From the NCBI GenBank assembly GCA_037355855.1, contig CM074758.1, positions 6,793,001 to 6,857,000 on the forward strand: a stretch of DNA of 64,000 bases. Reading direction: 5' to 3'. How positions within the stretch are numbered: position 1 is the first letter of the stretch; every line of letters begins with the position of its first letter. Under the pieces are notes generated by a model. That model worked only from the letters and a program-made list of their open reading frames with translations, was not told the origin of the DNA and ran no database searches. Of the stretch, positions 45,516-54,079 are shown one piece after another. The DNA comes from Pseudo-nitzschia pungens (taxonomy: Eukaryota > Bacillariophyta > Bacillariophyceae > Bacillariales > Bacillariaceae). The position numbers were made by a program, and so were the translations under genes.

Positions 45516-48377
45516 TTAAGCCGACCAGTGACTCATAGAACAATCTGAGTCATTTGATTGGCTCAATTCGATATCTGCGGATTCAGCTGACGTAGACTCC
45601 CGATATGGAGTTAGCTTCCGAATGTTCACTGTTTCCACTACTGAGGGAGTCCGTTGCAACTTTACAGTTCCATTCGTATTGACTTGCGTGATTGGAAAAG
45701 GACCAAGCTTCCTGGGTTGTAGCTTGTCCGGATCTGGCTCTTGGATCCATACCTTGTCATTGACTTGGAAGGTGTGGTTGATACGCTTGGCATTATCTCT
45801 GAGTAGATTCTTGTTAATCCCTTGTTGCCGGAGCTGTTGCAGAGCTAACAGGTTGGATGTTAGTGGCAGATCGATCAGCATGTCCCGATTGAATACTAGG
45901 GACCCTGGTGATGCCTGTAAGGCAGCATTGACAGCACATCGAGAGGCATGCATGCAAGTTGCTAGGGCATTATCCATGAGCTGACTGGCTCTGGTGTTGA
46001 CTTGAGGGGGATTCACATGAACTAAGACTCTGAGAATATCAGCAACTGTGTGATGGACTCTTTCACAGATGGCATTAGATTGGGGATTCTTCACTGTGGT
46101 GGGAATGGACTGAATCCCATACTGCTTGAGAGTAGTCTGGAACTCAGCGCCTAGGAATTCACCACCATTGTCATGGACACATCTGATAGGTCTTGGATAC
46201 CTTGAGAGCCAACAGTTCTTGAATTGGTCAGAGACTTGTTGCGAAGACTTGTCTCTGATACGGATGATCTCCAGTAAGTTGGTGACTGGATCAATACAAG
46301 TTAGGGCTTTGAAGTTGTAGTTCTTGCCTTGGGCTGTAATCTTCCATGGGCCTATAAGATCCACATGTATCTCATTGAATGGAGCCAGTGGGGCTTCTTT
46401 CGGTGGTAGTTTGCCATACTTGGAGTGTTGGTTCTTGTATTTAATGCAGCTGTCGGGGCAGATGTAAGTCTTGCAAAGATTGGATAGGTTGTCAATATAG
46501 AATCGTGCGGAGATAGTTTGATATAGCCTGGTGGATCCACAATGACCCAACAGAAGGTGATACCATTTGATGGTATCATTCGAGAGAGAGCTTGGTATGT
46601 ATATGCGCCAGTTGTCGGGGTTGGACTGGTTGGCATAGCAGAGGATGTTATTGCCTTCTAATTCTTGATAGAAGAAGGCTTTAGACTGAATCTTGAACTT
46701 GATGGTAGGGTCTTTCTGTTGATGAAGATATATATTGGAATAGTTCACCGGGCATTCCAGGTCTTGGTTATTTGGTAGGTTGACTAGGCACTCATTGTTC
46801 AGCAAGCAGGATTGTAATTCCTGGTCTGCGTCATTGCATAAGTGCCGGAATAGGTTGGGGAACTCTGTTAGAAACAGTTCTTCATCTTGTTTAGGAACTT
46901 CAAGTTTCAAGAAATTGATTAAGGTGCCCTTTGTGAGGGCTTTCTTCCCTTCAGTAGGTGGATCCATCCTGGGGGGTCTGGAGAAGGCGTCAGCAAGAAC
47001 ATTCCTTTTGCCTTCCACATAAGTGAGGTTGACACCAAATTCTTCAAGGAATAGTCTCCACCGGAGGACTCGTTGGACCGATAAGGTTCTGAAGGTAAGG
47101 TTCTTATGGTCGGTGTATACATTGATGACACCACCAAGTAGCATTTTTCTGTACTCTTTGCAGCAGAGTACAATAGCAAGGAATTCTTTTTCCATAGTCG
47201 TGTAATTCTTCTGGGCATCAGATAGTTTCTTGGACCAGTATGCGATAGGCTTGCCATCTTGTATTATGGCAGCGCCTAGTTGTAGGTCTGAGGCATCAGT
47301 ATACAGTTCAAAGGGCTTGTTAAGGTCTGGATAGGTGTTCAGCGCATCCGCTGCCACCATTGCTTTCATCTCTTGAAAGGCTCTGTCTTGAGCAGGTCCC
47401 CAAGTGAAGGCTGAAGGAGCTTTTCTTTGCTTGCCTTTGATGGCAGCTGGTTGAGGAGCCTGCTTCTTGGGGGTTCCAGTAATATCAAAGAGAGGAGCTA
47501 GGACATGAGATCTTCGGGGCCACATGTCTCGGTAGTATCCTACTGCGCCGAGGAAGGATTTGACTTGAGTGACAGTGCGCGGCCGGTCCATATGTAGGAT
47601 GGCTTCAATCTTTTTGCGCCATGGCTTCACTGCTGTTGGAGTCATCCAGTATCCAAGGAAGTCAGTCTCTTGTACAGCCCAGTCACATTTGAGTGGATTG
47701 CATTTAAGTCCATTCTGGTTGAGCCGGTCTAAGATCTTGTCAATGGTCTTCATGTGGAGGTCGAAGGAGCCATTGGTCCAAATACCAATATCATCGATAT
47801 AGACAGTGCAGTCAGTGTCTTGTAGGATATCTTCCATTAGTTGCTGGGCAACATCTGGAGAGACTTTGACACCCATCGGTAGTCTTTGATATTCATAGCA
47901 ACCATATGGAGTTACTATGGTACAGAGCTTCTTGCTTGCGTCATCCAGTTCAAAGCAGTAGTATTGCATGGACAAGTCAATCTTGGTGAAGTGGGTATAC
48001 TTGCCACGCTTGTTCATGATATCCTGTATCCGGGGGATTGGATAAGGACGTCTTTCAAGTAGTTCATTGAGTTCTCTGAAGTCTGATACCCATCGGACCC
48101 TGTTGTCTTTCTTTGGTACTATAAAGGTTGGGAAAGCCCATTCGGCCGGTCCAGTGCATCTTTTGAGTACTCCATCATTACATAGATTCTGGAGCTCCCT
48201 TTTGAATAGGTCTTCTCTTTTGTATGCAACTGGATATGGCTTCTTGTGTATGGGCTTGGATCCGGGCTTCAGTCTTAGAGAGATCTTCTTGTGAGGGTAC
48301 TTGCCAAGTTCTCCATTAAAGACGTTTGGATATTTGGTTAGGATAGCTTGGAACTGTTGTTGCTCTGCTTTGGACAT
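45516..48377 (-). CDS. Pol of the internal Ty3/gypsy element: RT, RNase H, integrase
   Basis: 953 residues from ATG 48377. RT has VRWVSDFRELN (94-104), YGCYEYQRLPMGV and the catalytic VYIDDI (192-197). RNase H starts at YTDAS (359-363) with the later YTDHKNL. Integrase has an H-H-C-C zinc site (His 607, His 612, Cys 640, Cys 644) and the D-D-E triad: Asp 673 in HVDLIG, Asp 736 in VHDNGGE, Glu 772 in NAICERVHH. All catalytic residues are present and no stop or frameshift is seen within the frame. A TAA lies 14 codons upstream in the same frame, separating it from the protease. Confidence 0.95.
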   Translation of the reverse strand: MSKAEQQQFQAILTKYPNVFNGELGKYPHKKISLRLKPGSKPIHKKPYPVAYKREDLFKRELQNLCNDGVLKRCTGPAEWAFPTFIVPKKDNRVRWVSDFRELNELLERRPYPIPRIQDIMNKRGKYTHFTKIDLSMQYYCFELDDASKKLCTIVTPYGCYEYQRLPMGVKVSPDVAQQLMEDILQDTDCTVYIDDIGIWTNGSFDLHMKTIDKILDRLNQNGLKCNPLKCDWAVQETDFLGYWMTPTAVKPWRKKIEAILHMDRPRTVTQVKSFLGAVGYYRDMWPRRSHVLAPLFDITGTPKKQAPQPAAIKGKQRKAPSAFTWGPAQDRAFQEMKAMVAADALNTYPDLNKPFELYTDASDLQLGAAIIQDGKPIAYWSKKLSDAQKNYTTMEKEFLAIVLCCKEYRKMLLGGVINVYTDHKNLTFRTLSVQRVLRWRLFLEEFGVNLTYVEGKRNVLADAFSRPPRMDPPTEGKKALTKGTLINFLKLEVPKQDEELFLTEFPNLFRHLCNDADQELQSCLLNNECLVNLPNNQDLECPVNYSNIYLHQQKDPTIKFKIQSKAFFYQELEGNNILCYANQSNPDNWRIYIPSSLSNDTIKWYHLLLGHCGSTRLYQTISARFYIDNLSNLCKTYICPDSCIKYKNQHSKYGKLPPKEAPLAPFNEIHVDLIGPWKITAQGKNYNFKALTCIDPVTNLLEIIRIRDKSSQQVSDQFKNCWLSRYPRPIRCVHDNGGEFLGAEFQTTLKQYGIQSIPTTVKNPQSNAICERVHHTVADILRVLVHVNPPQVNTRASQLMDNALATCMHASRCAVNAALQASPGSLVFNRDMLIDLPLTSNLLALQQLRQQGINKNLLRDNAKRINHTFQVNDKVWIQEPDPDKLQPRKLGPFPITQVNTNGTVKLQRTPSVVETVNIRKLTPYRESTSAESADIELSQSNDSDCSMSHWSA

Positions 48378-48419
48378 GTGGGACTGTTGCTGTGCGACTG
48401 TGGATGGATCTGTTTCTTG

Positions 48420-49433
48420 TTAGGCTCTGTCTAGTATGACCTTGGACTTGTATGGATTGGCAAAGGAGATATCATCAGCAAAGAGTTCAGCATCCTCTAG
48501 TTCTTCCATGAGCATGGTGTAGTCGGACTCATGGTATAAGGATGTATCCTTCATAGGGATGGTTCGGTCCATCCACTGAACTGCTCCTTCTTTGAATAGG
48601 AGATTGATCTTTGCCAGGTGGAGGAAGTCTCTGCCTAGTATCAAATCGTATTTGCAGTTCGGGGAATGGAAGAGCCTTGCCTCTTGTCGGTCGATGGTAT
48701 AGTTTCCAAACTCTTGTAACTTGGTGTTCTTCATTATAATATACTCTGTGGTGTCGAAGCTTCCATTTGCTGTTGTGGTTAGGACTTGATGCTTGCTTCG
48801 GATTGGTAGTGTGCCAAATGGTAGTGCTCGTTTGTTGATTAGGGTTCCGGAGGATCCACTATCGAGTAGTGCGAGTAGTGGTCTTGATTTAGTTGGTATG
48901 CCTTGTATGTACTGTACTGTAGTTAAAAGAATAGGAGCCACGTTGCTCTTATTCGATGCCTGTTCTGCTGTATTTCCAGCAGTCGACAGCAGCTTTAAAT
49001 AATTTTGCTCCAGCGCACCTCCTTTGGTGTAGTCTTTGGAGTTTTTGGTGTTGCAATAGAGATTTTTTGCTGTACCTGTGGACCAATTTCTTGCCAGGGG
49101 CAAGAGTGGTCTATTTATTGCTGCTGTACTATCTTTCACGTCTGTACCCTTGGATCGATTCGGTTGGTTTCGATTCGGATCCATGTTCGATTGTTTCTCG
49201 GTAGCCGAGAATTGAACTGTTTTTGTTGTTGCTGCGTTTGCAGGCTTTGCTGAGCTTTCAACAGGAATACTCCATCCTGTAGGTTCCTTCCCCTCTTTAT
49301 CTGGGAGATCTCCTCCATGCGTCATCCCAGACAGCAGGGCTGTGCTGGCATCCAGGTCCTGGGGAGCTGGAGGCAAGGTGATTGCTGGTTTTGGTGAAGC
49401 CGGGGGCTTCTTGTTAGGCTTAGAGCCTTGAAT
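48420..49433 (-). CDS. Protease region of the internal Ty3/gypsy element
   Basis: The frame continues directly from gag across the TGA with no ATG near its beginning, which argues for readthrough rather than separate initiation. A Pro/Lys-rich linker is followed by LLALLDSGSSGTLI, the aspartic protease active site (Asp in D-S-G, about 190 residues after the TGA), and KYDLILGRDFL, the second conserved protease block. The protein would process Gag and Pol. The frame closes with TAA at 48422-48420, only 14 codons before the ATG of the RT frame, which is again in the same phase. Confidence 0.85.
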   Translation of the reverse strand: MQGSKPNKKPPASPKPAITLPPAPQDLDASTALLSGMTHGGDLPDKEGKEPTGWSIPVESSAKPANAATTKTVQFSATEKQSNMDPNRNQPNRSKGTDVKDSTAAINRPLLPLARNWSTGTAKNLYCNTKNSKDYTKGGALEQNYLKLLSTAGNTAEQASNKSNVAPILLTTVQYIQGIPTKSRPLLALLDSGSSGTLINKRALPFGTLPIRSKHQVLTTTANGSFDTTEYIIMKNTKLQEFGNYTIDRQEARLFHSPNCKYDLILGRDFLHLAKINLLFKEGAVQWMDRTIPMKDTSLYHESDYTMLMEELEDAELFADDISFANPYKSKVILDRA

Positions 49434-50480
49434 TCAGGGGAGCCACACGAGTTCCCCATCGATACTGCGTTCAGTTCGTCCACCATGATTGGCATGGTAT
49501 TCTTCGATTGCTGCATTAATGTGCGCTTGGAAGGTCTCGTTGCTTCCTGGTATCATGAGAGCTTGGGAATGAGCATGAAAGGATTCGGTTTGTTGGTTGT
49601 TTCCTGAGCTCTTGTTGTAATTCTTTGAAAACCGGTTCTTTGGGCACTCAGACCAATCATGATTATGGCCTGGGATTCTACAGGGGTTCGATTTCTTTTT
49701 ATTGTTGTGCCCCTTGTTGTTCGAATGGGAGTTGCGCTTGCGAGAGCTGTTGTTGTTGTTTGAATTGTTCGAGCGCTTCTGTTGTTGCTTGTTGTTGTTT
49801 CTGTTGCCTTTCTTGTTGGCTTGGCGCTCGTGACAGCTCATGTAGTCCACTATGTGTCGGACTGTCGTGTCTTCCTGTATTCCATTGTGCATCATGCCAT
49901 AGCTTTCGATCCACGCAGAGGGAAAGGAGTGGAGGAGTATAGTGAGTTTCTCCACTCTAGAAAGGGGGGCACTGCTCCCTTCTAGTTTCTGTGTATATTT
50001 CATGAGGATGAGGATGCGCTCAGCATGTTCCTTGCAGGTGACCGATGGTGTCTTTCGGCAGTCGTGGCTTCGGAGATAGGTGTGCATGATGTCCCTTGCA
50101 TCCGTGGCATTGCAGTAGAGCTGAGTGAAGTCAATAAAGGCTTGCTCGTATCCTCCAATTTCGTCTTGCGAGTACTGGAATTCTTCTGGATCCAGTGGGT
50201 CCTTGATCAAATCGTTCCACTTGCTCTGGGCGTCTGTGGTGAGGCAGCGTCCGAAGTGGGTTAGGTATATGCTAATTGGTAGCCGGAGATAGCTGGCAGC
50301 GTTCCGGAAGGACTCCTCCACAAAGAGCAGCTCTTCCAGGCCTCCTGTCTCTGTAAACAGGGGGACCTTCATGCTGTCGGTTCGTTCCTCATCGACGTTG
50401 TATAGGGTGAAGAGTTTCGGCTTGGTTCGATCGAAAGAGCTCTTGTAGTTGATGGGAGGTTCTCTGTAGATACCGGACAT
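49434..50480 (-). CDS. Gag of the internal Ty3/gypsy element
   Basis: 348 residues from ATG 50480. An N-terminal capsid-like half is followed by an Asn/Lys/Gln-rich basic stretch (NKKGNRNNNKQQQKRS) and, at about residues 266-278, CRIPGHNHDWSEC, a Cys-His-His-Cys motif that probably binds zinc and RNA. Gag assembles the particle in the cytoplasm. It ends at TGA 49436-49434, and the same frame stays open after it into the protease, so a Gag-Pol fusion would need only readthrough. Confidence 0.85.
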   Translation of the reverse strand: MSGIYREPPINYKSSFDRTKPKLFTLYNVDEERTDSMKVPLFTETGGLEELLFVEESFRNAASYLRLPISIYLTHFGRCLTTDAQSKWNDLIKDPLDPEEFQYSQDEIGGYEQAFIDFTQLYCNATDARDIMHTYLRSHDCRKTPSVTCKEHAERILILMKYTQKLEGSSAPLSRVEKLTILLHSFPSAWIESYGMMHNGIQEDTTVRHIVDYMSCHERQANKKGNRNNNKQQQKRSNNSNNNNSSRKRNSHSNNKGHNNKKKSNPCRIPGHNHDWSECPKNRFSKNYNKSSGNNQQTESFHAHSQALMIPGSNETFQAHINAAIEEYHANHGGRTERSIDGELVWLP

Positions 50481-50615
50481 GGTTGCTGTTGCTATTGGAT
50501 TTGCTGGAGATAAAGGTGCCTCTGTTGTTGAGGCTGTGGGTATTTCTTCGGGTTGATGAGAGTTCAGTACTGAATTCTACTACTGTTCCTACGTGAAAGT
50601 GGACAGTAATTACTG

Positions 50616-50923
50616 TGTAACACTCTAAGGTAGAAAATTGGAGTAGTATGAATAATTGTGTGTTATTTGACTTTACGAGATGGGATTGAAATTAGAGAGA
50701 GGAAATAATGAGCGATGAGGTCATCGCGACCTTCCCATATAATAACCATCCCTGTATATAACATATATTCTGTATGTAACCTTAATCGTATAATCGCTCT
50801 CTTCTGCATGCCTGTTTACACATACCAGATATCCGTACATGGATACCTTATATATTTGAATCCCATGTGGGATTCGGTTAATTATTAATTCGTAACACTA
50901 CTAGCCTACGCTAGCATGTTACA
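50616..50923 (-). repeat. 5' LTR
   Basis: 308 bp, with ends TGTAAC..GTTACA on either strand. In minus orientation it precedes gag by about 135 bp. It differs from the 3' LTR by T instead of A in ATGAATAATTG. The sequence following it (CAGTAATTACTGTCC) is not a primer-binding site I can assign. Confidence 0.95.
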
Positions 50924-51973
50924 CTTCTCTTTGTAGAAACAGATCCCTCTGTGGCAAAGCCTGCTTCCAGAGTTAATATCCGGCCAATCCAACTGAATTT
51001 CCAAGTACCGGTCTTGCATCGACTTTGTCCTCCATCTAGCTCTGTAGTTGACGTCATCCTTCCCAGCGCCACAGCGTCTCAACATAGTAGTTGCCCACTT
51101 CTTAACAGAGTGTGTCCCTAGTTGCTTGCTTCCGGCGAATCGAAACTGGCCACCTTCTAATACTGCTTTCATTGCTCTTTGGTATGCAAACTTGCAGGCG
51201 TCGGCCTCTTTGTCTTGTCTTTTTGTTGGAGATCCGGCGTTTGAATCTCCCTCAGCAAAGAGCCACTGACTGAGTCGACCGGCTCCATGGGTGAGCCATG
51301 TCTCTAGATAGACAGCAAGACCAAGCAATACACAGAACCAGGGATCCATGGAGCCCATCAGCAACTGTAGGGGACAGTCCTTCTCCTCGTGTACATTCTT
51401 GGACCACCTCATCTGCGCAGTGAGGTATCCTGGATAGGTTAGACTCTCTTGCAGGCATTTCTTTCTCATGTGCGACATATCATCTCCTCTTGCAATAAGG
51501 TGGAGCTGGAACTTCAGCATTGCCAAGTGGCGCAAGGTTGCAATGGTACTACCACTCGGTCCTCCGGCGGTTAGTTCCAGGAGTTGGATGAATTCGTCGT
51601 GAGTAAACGCTCTGTCGGCTTGTCCCTCCTTACCTAGCAATCGCGCCTCCTTCTTCTTCACAGCTTTGATAAGATTGTTAATTTTCTTTGACTTTGTGGG
51701 GTTCCCCTCCTCTTTAGAGTCATCCCAATTTGAACTGACTGGCATGAAATAGGAGATAGCTTTCTTCCAAAACTCCAGAGTAGATGCTTGAGCGTAATAA
51801 GGATTGTCCACCGGTCCCGGATCCTCCAGTCCGTATGCCCTGTAACACATCCAGTTGTATATGTGGTCCGGTTCGACAATAGAGAGTTCAGCATTCGTGA
51901 ATACCTTGTTGCTGGGGTGGTTGATCCCTGTAAAGTGGCTCATCATCTCAAGCAGTATGCCATGATATCTCAT
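50924..51973 (-). pseudogene. Crypton tyrosine recombinase, N-terminal and catalytic piece
   Basis: The frame from ATG 51973 runs 350 residues to the LTR edge at 50924. It has the fold signature of tyrosine recombinases: Arg in LHLIARGDDM (residue 162), the candidate beta-hairpin Lys near 192 (MRWSKNVHEE), GTHSVKKWATTMLRRCG with His 288, and the nucleophile Tyr 323 in MQDRYLE. These enzymes cut and join DNA through a covalent phosphotyrosine. The canonical H-x-x-R is HSVK here, Lys replacing Arg, which may weaken activity. The piece ends ICFYKEK at the 5-bp duplication and runs into the LTR for a few codons before a stop. The frame continues at 45172. The true protein start is uncertain because the upstream frame differs. 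Confidence 0.8.
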
Positions 51974-52467
51974 TATCTGTGTGGGGGCATTGACATTATT
52001 TGGAAGATTGGGTGGTCCAAGATTCTCTCGCCGGGGAACAACTGGACGAGGGGGTCGATCCCCCTCATTTGGTTGTTCGACAGGTTCTTCTTCTTCTTCT
52101 TCTTCTTCTTCTTCTTCTTCTTCTTCGGTTGCTGCTGCTGCTGCAGGACGAGGGGGAGCAGGGGGGGTTCTACACCTTCCACCTCTCTCCTGGCTTCTTC
52201 ACTCCTACTACTATTATTAAGACGCTCCCGATCACCGGCAGTTAAGGGGAATGCAGCTGCGAATGCTACTGCATTTCGGGCTGCGTCTGCTGCTTGTTGC
52301 CTGAGCCTTGCGCGCCTCTCCCTTTGCCGGATAGCTCTTGGATTCATAGACAGTTGCCTTGGCATGCTGCTGTTTTTGGGCAAAAAATAGTGAGCAGATA
52401 GTGAATTATGTGAAGTACACGGAGAGGCGCTTGACGGAATGTTCTGCGATAGACAAGCCATCCTCAA
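51974..52467 (-). pseudogene. Probable N-terminal segment of the Crypton gene, out of frame
   Basis: A minus frame ending at 51973 includes MPRQLSMNPRAIRQRERRA (from 52364), which looks like a natural protein start, then a polar region, a short Gln run and a (GAA/AAG)n tract at 52084-52126. In this frame the tract encodes poly-Lys; in the frame of the recombinase it encodes poly-Glu followed by PVEQPNEGDRPP, which leads without a stop into the recombinase ATG. Repeat-length change in or near the tract, or an unrecognised intron, could explain the frame break. The upstream part in the recombinase frame is closed by several stops near 52216-52232. Confidence 0.45.
52084..52126 (+). repeat. TTC/GAA trinucleotide microsatellite
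   Basis: A run of about 13 TTC units on the plus strand (GAA on the Crypton coding strand). It coincides with the place where the Crypton reading frames diverge. Confidence 0.85.
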
Positions 52468-54079
52468 TTTAGAAACGCAACGGAAGGGTTGCGCACCTCG
52501 TGTTAAAATATGGAGGAAAAAACTACTGTTTACACAATCTTAGGGGGGTCTGGAGCGCAACCGATACTGTACTCATAGAGCCCAAAAAACGTTCCCATAC
52601 GGGATTCAGTGAGACGTACTTGTACTTATAGCCATACCTATGTATACGTACTATGTGGTAGGAGTTGCACGAGCGCGTAGCGCGCGCAACTAGGGTTGCA
52701 TTTTAGTCATACGGTACCGGTAACTCAACTCGAAGTCCAGGAGTGGTAATTACCGGTAATACCTTAAGCAACTTTAGACAGAATGCGATATGGGGTCTAG
52801 CCGTCGTCCGTATTCGCTTTTTTTTGTGTGCACGATCCAAAAATCTCAGAATCATCATCTTTTGACCAAAACCTCAAAAAACAAAAAACATCTCAATCAA
52901 AATCAAACGATTCATTCTCTGTAGAACACTAAACTATTACCCTACTAACCGACCAAACCATAGAGACTAAGTCTCCGATATTCCCTGAATACGGTAGTCT
53001 ATCTGCAAAAAATTTTGATGAGGAATTTGAATATTATGTTTTCGAACGAAGTCATGGATGCTTTACCTTCTATTCTACTGAAGGTATTAAGAAAATGTTG
53101 TGCATATCAAAAGTGCGATGTGGAAAACACCATTTATCACGGACAGTGGGATTTTCAGTATGGAGAATTATGGCATGGGGATGGCTGGCACGATGATGAT
53201 GTCCTGGACGACCATCGGCGACGTCGAGATCTGATCAAGTCAGTTTTTTCTCTGCAGAATAGCCGTCGCTTCATTGGCGATTTGTTGCCGCACCCTTTCG
53301 CCGGGTTGACAGTACGACCGACCATCAAAAGCAGCCACACAAGATAAAAACGATGACGACGAGGATGACGATGAGCACAATAGCAACCAACGAGAAGAAT
53401 GATTTGCTGTTGTCGCTCCTTTGCGTCGTCGATTCGGAGTAGGAAAAGGACGAGCCAGGTCGCGATGAACCCGTCTGCTCAGGGCCTTTTTTCACATATT
53501 TTTTTTCTGCTGTTCCTCTTCAAGATGCACAGTTGAACCCGAGAATAAACAATCGCAAAGGGCACAAACGACATGAATAAATCAAGCACGATCACATTGC
53601 GATGCGATCCAGGGAATAGACGCCAAACGATCGGCATCGAATATCGAACATCTACAAGGGCTTAGCAGCAATAACAGGGGTACCTCCGCTCCACCGTACA
53701 AAAAAGATGTGAACGGCGCAATTGAATTCTTCGAAGCAATCCCGTAAATACCAAATGCACCAACCCTGGTTGTGCATTTATGCCGTAAACAAATAGTATC
53801 ATACAGTAGTTTTCAAATCGTAGGACCTATGTTGAATGTCTTCATATTCTGCCGGCTTCGATCAGATTTTCTGTACCGATCGAGTATGAAGAGTGAATGC
53901 AGGACGAGCCTATTCGGGTCAAAGACATCATCAATCATGTATTCTCGTAGGAATTTGATAACAAAGTCACTACTTCTGCCTCGTGTCGAAATTGCAAAAG
54001 GCTGCCTCTAATCCAGTCCTGAAATGAACAGTTTCAGCGTCACGGTCGAGATTTCGTGTTGATCTGTACTACATTAGCA
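52468..54079. other. Intergenic region between the Crypton and the isomerase gene
   Basis: No supported gene. A plus frame at 53015-53347 (110 codons) and an overlapping one from about 52932 look weakly protein-like but contain no motif I know. Near 52675-52690 there is a GC-palindromic CGCGTAGCGCGCG word. The region should hold the 3' flank of the isomerase and the 5' flank of the Crypton. Confidence 0.35.

Larger units (their letters stand above)
45178..50923 (-). mobile_element. Complete Ty3/gypsy LTR retrotransposon, 5746 bp
   Basis: It is bounded by 308-bp LTRs (45178-45485 and 50616-50923) starting TGTAAC and ending GTTACA, with a 5-bp target duplication CTTCT at 45173-45177 and 50924-50928. 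Gene order gag, protease, RT, RNase H, integrase is that of Ty3/gypsy. The LTRs differ at one position that I can see, so insertion was recent. It sits in the Crypton gene in the same orientation. Confidence 0.96.
33421..52467 (-). mobile_element. Crypton-type tyrosine recombinase element split by two retrotransposons
   Basis: Three minus-strand coding pieces (51973-50924, 45172-44609, 33717-33421) form one frame once the LTR element (45178-50923), the LINE (33737-44608) and one copy of each target duplication are set aside. The sum is 1911 nt, 637 codons with the stop. The first piece is a tyrosine recombinase, the last a GCR1_C-like DNA-binding domain, the combination known from Crypton transposons. 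A probable N-terminal stretch extends to 52467 in another frame. Terminal boundaries are not defined; Cryptons lack inverted repeats. Confidence 0.8.

Noticed and set aside
1198..49436. Reassignment of TGA as a sense codon in this genome, suggested by four in-frame TGAs in mobile elements
   Set aside because: The 4550-codon TRRAP frame and the isomerase have no internal TGA, which would be unlikely if TGA coded for an amino acid.
53015..53347. 110-codon plus-strand gene
   Set aside because: No recognisable motif, an overlapping frame looks equally plausible, and there is no supporting splice or start context; left as unassigned.
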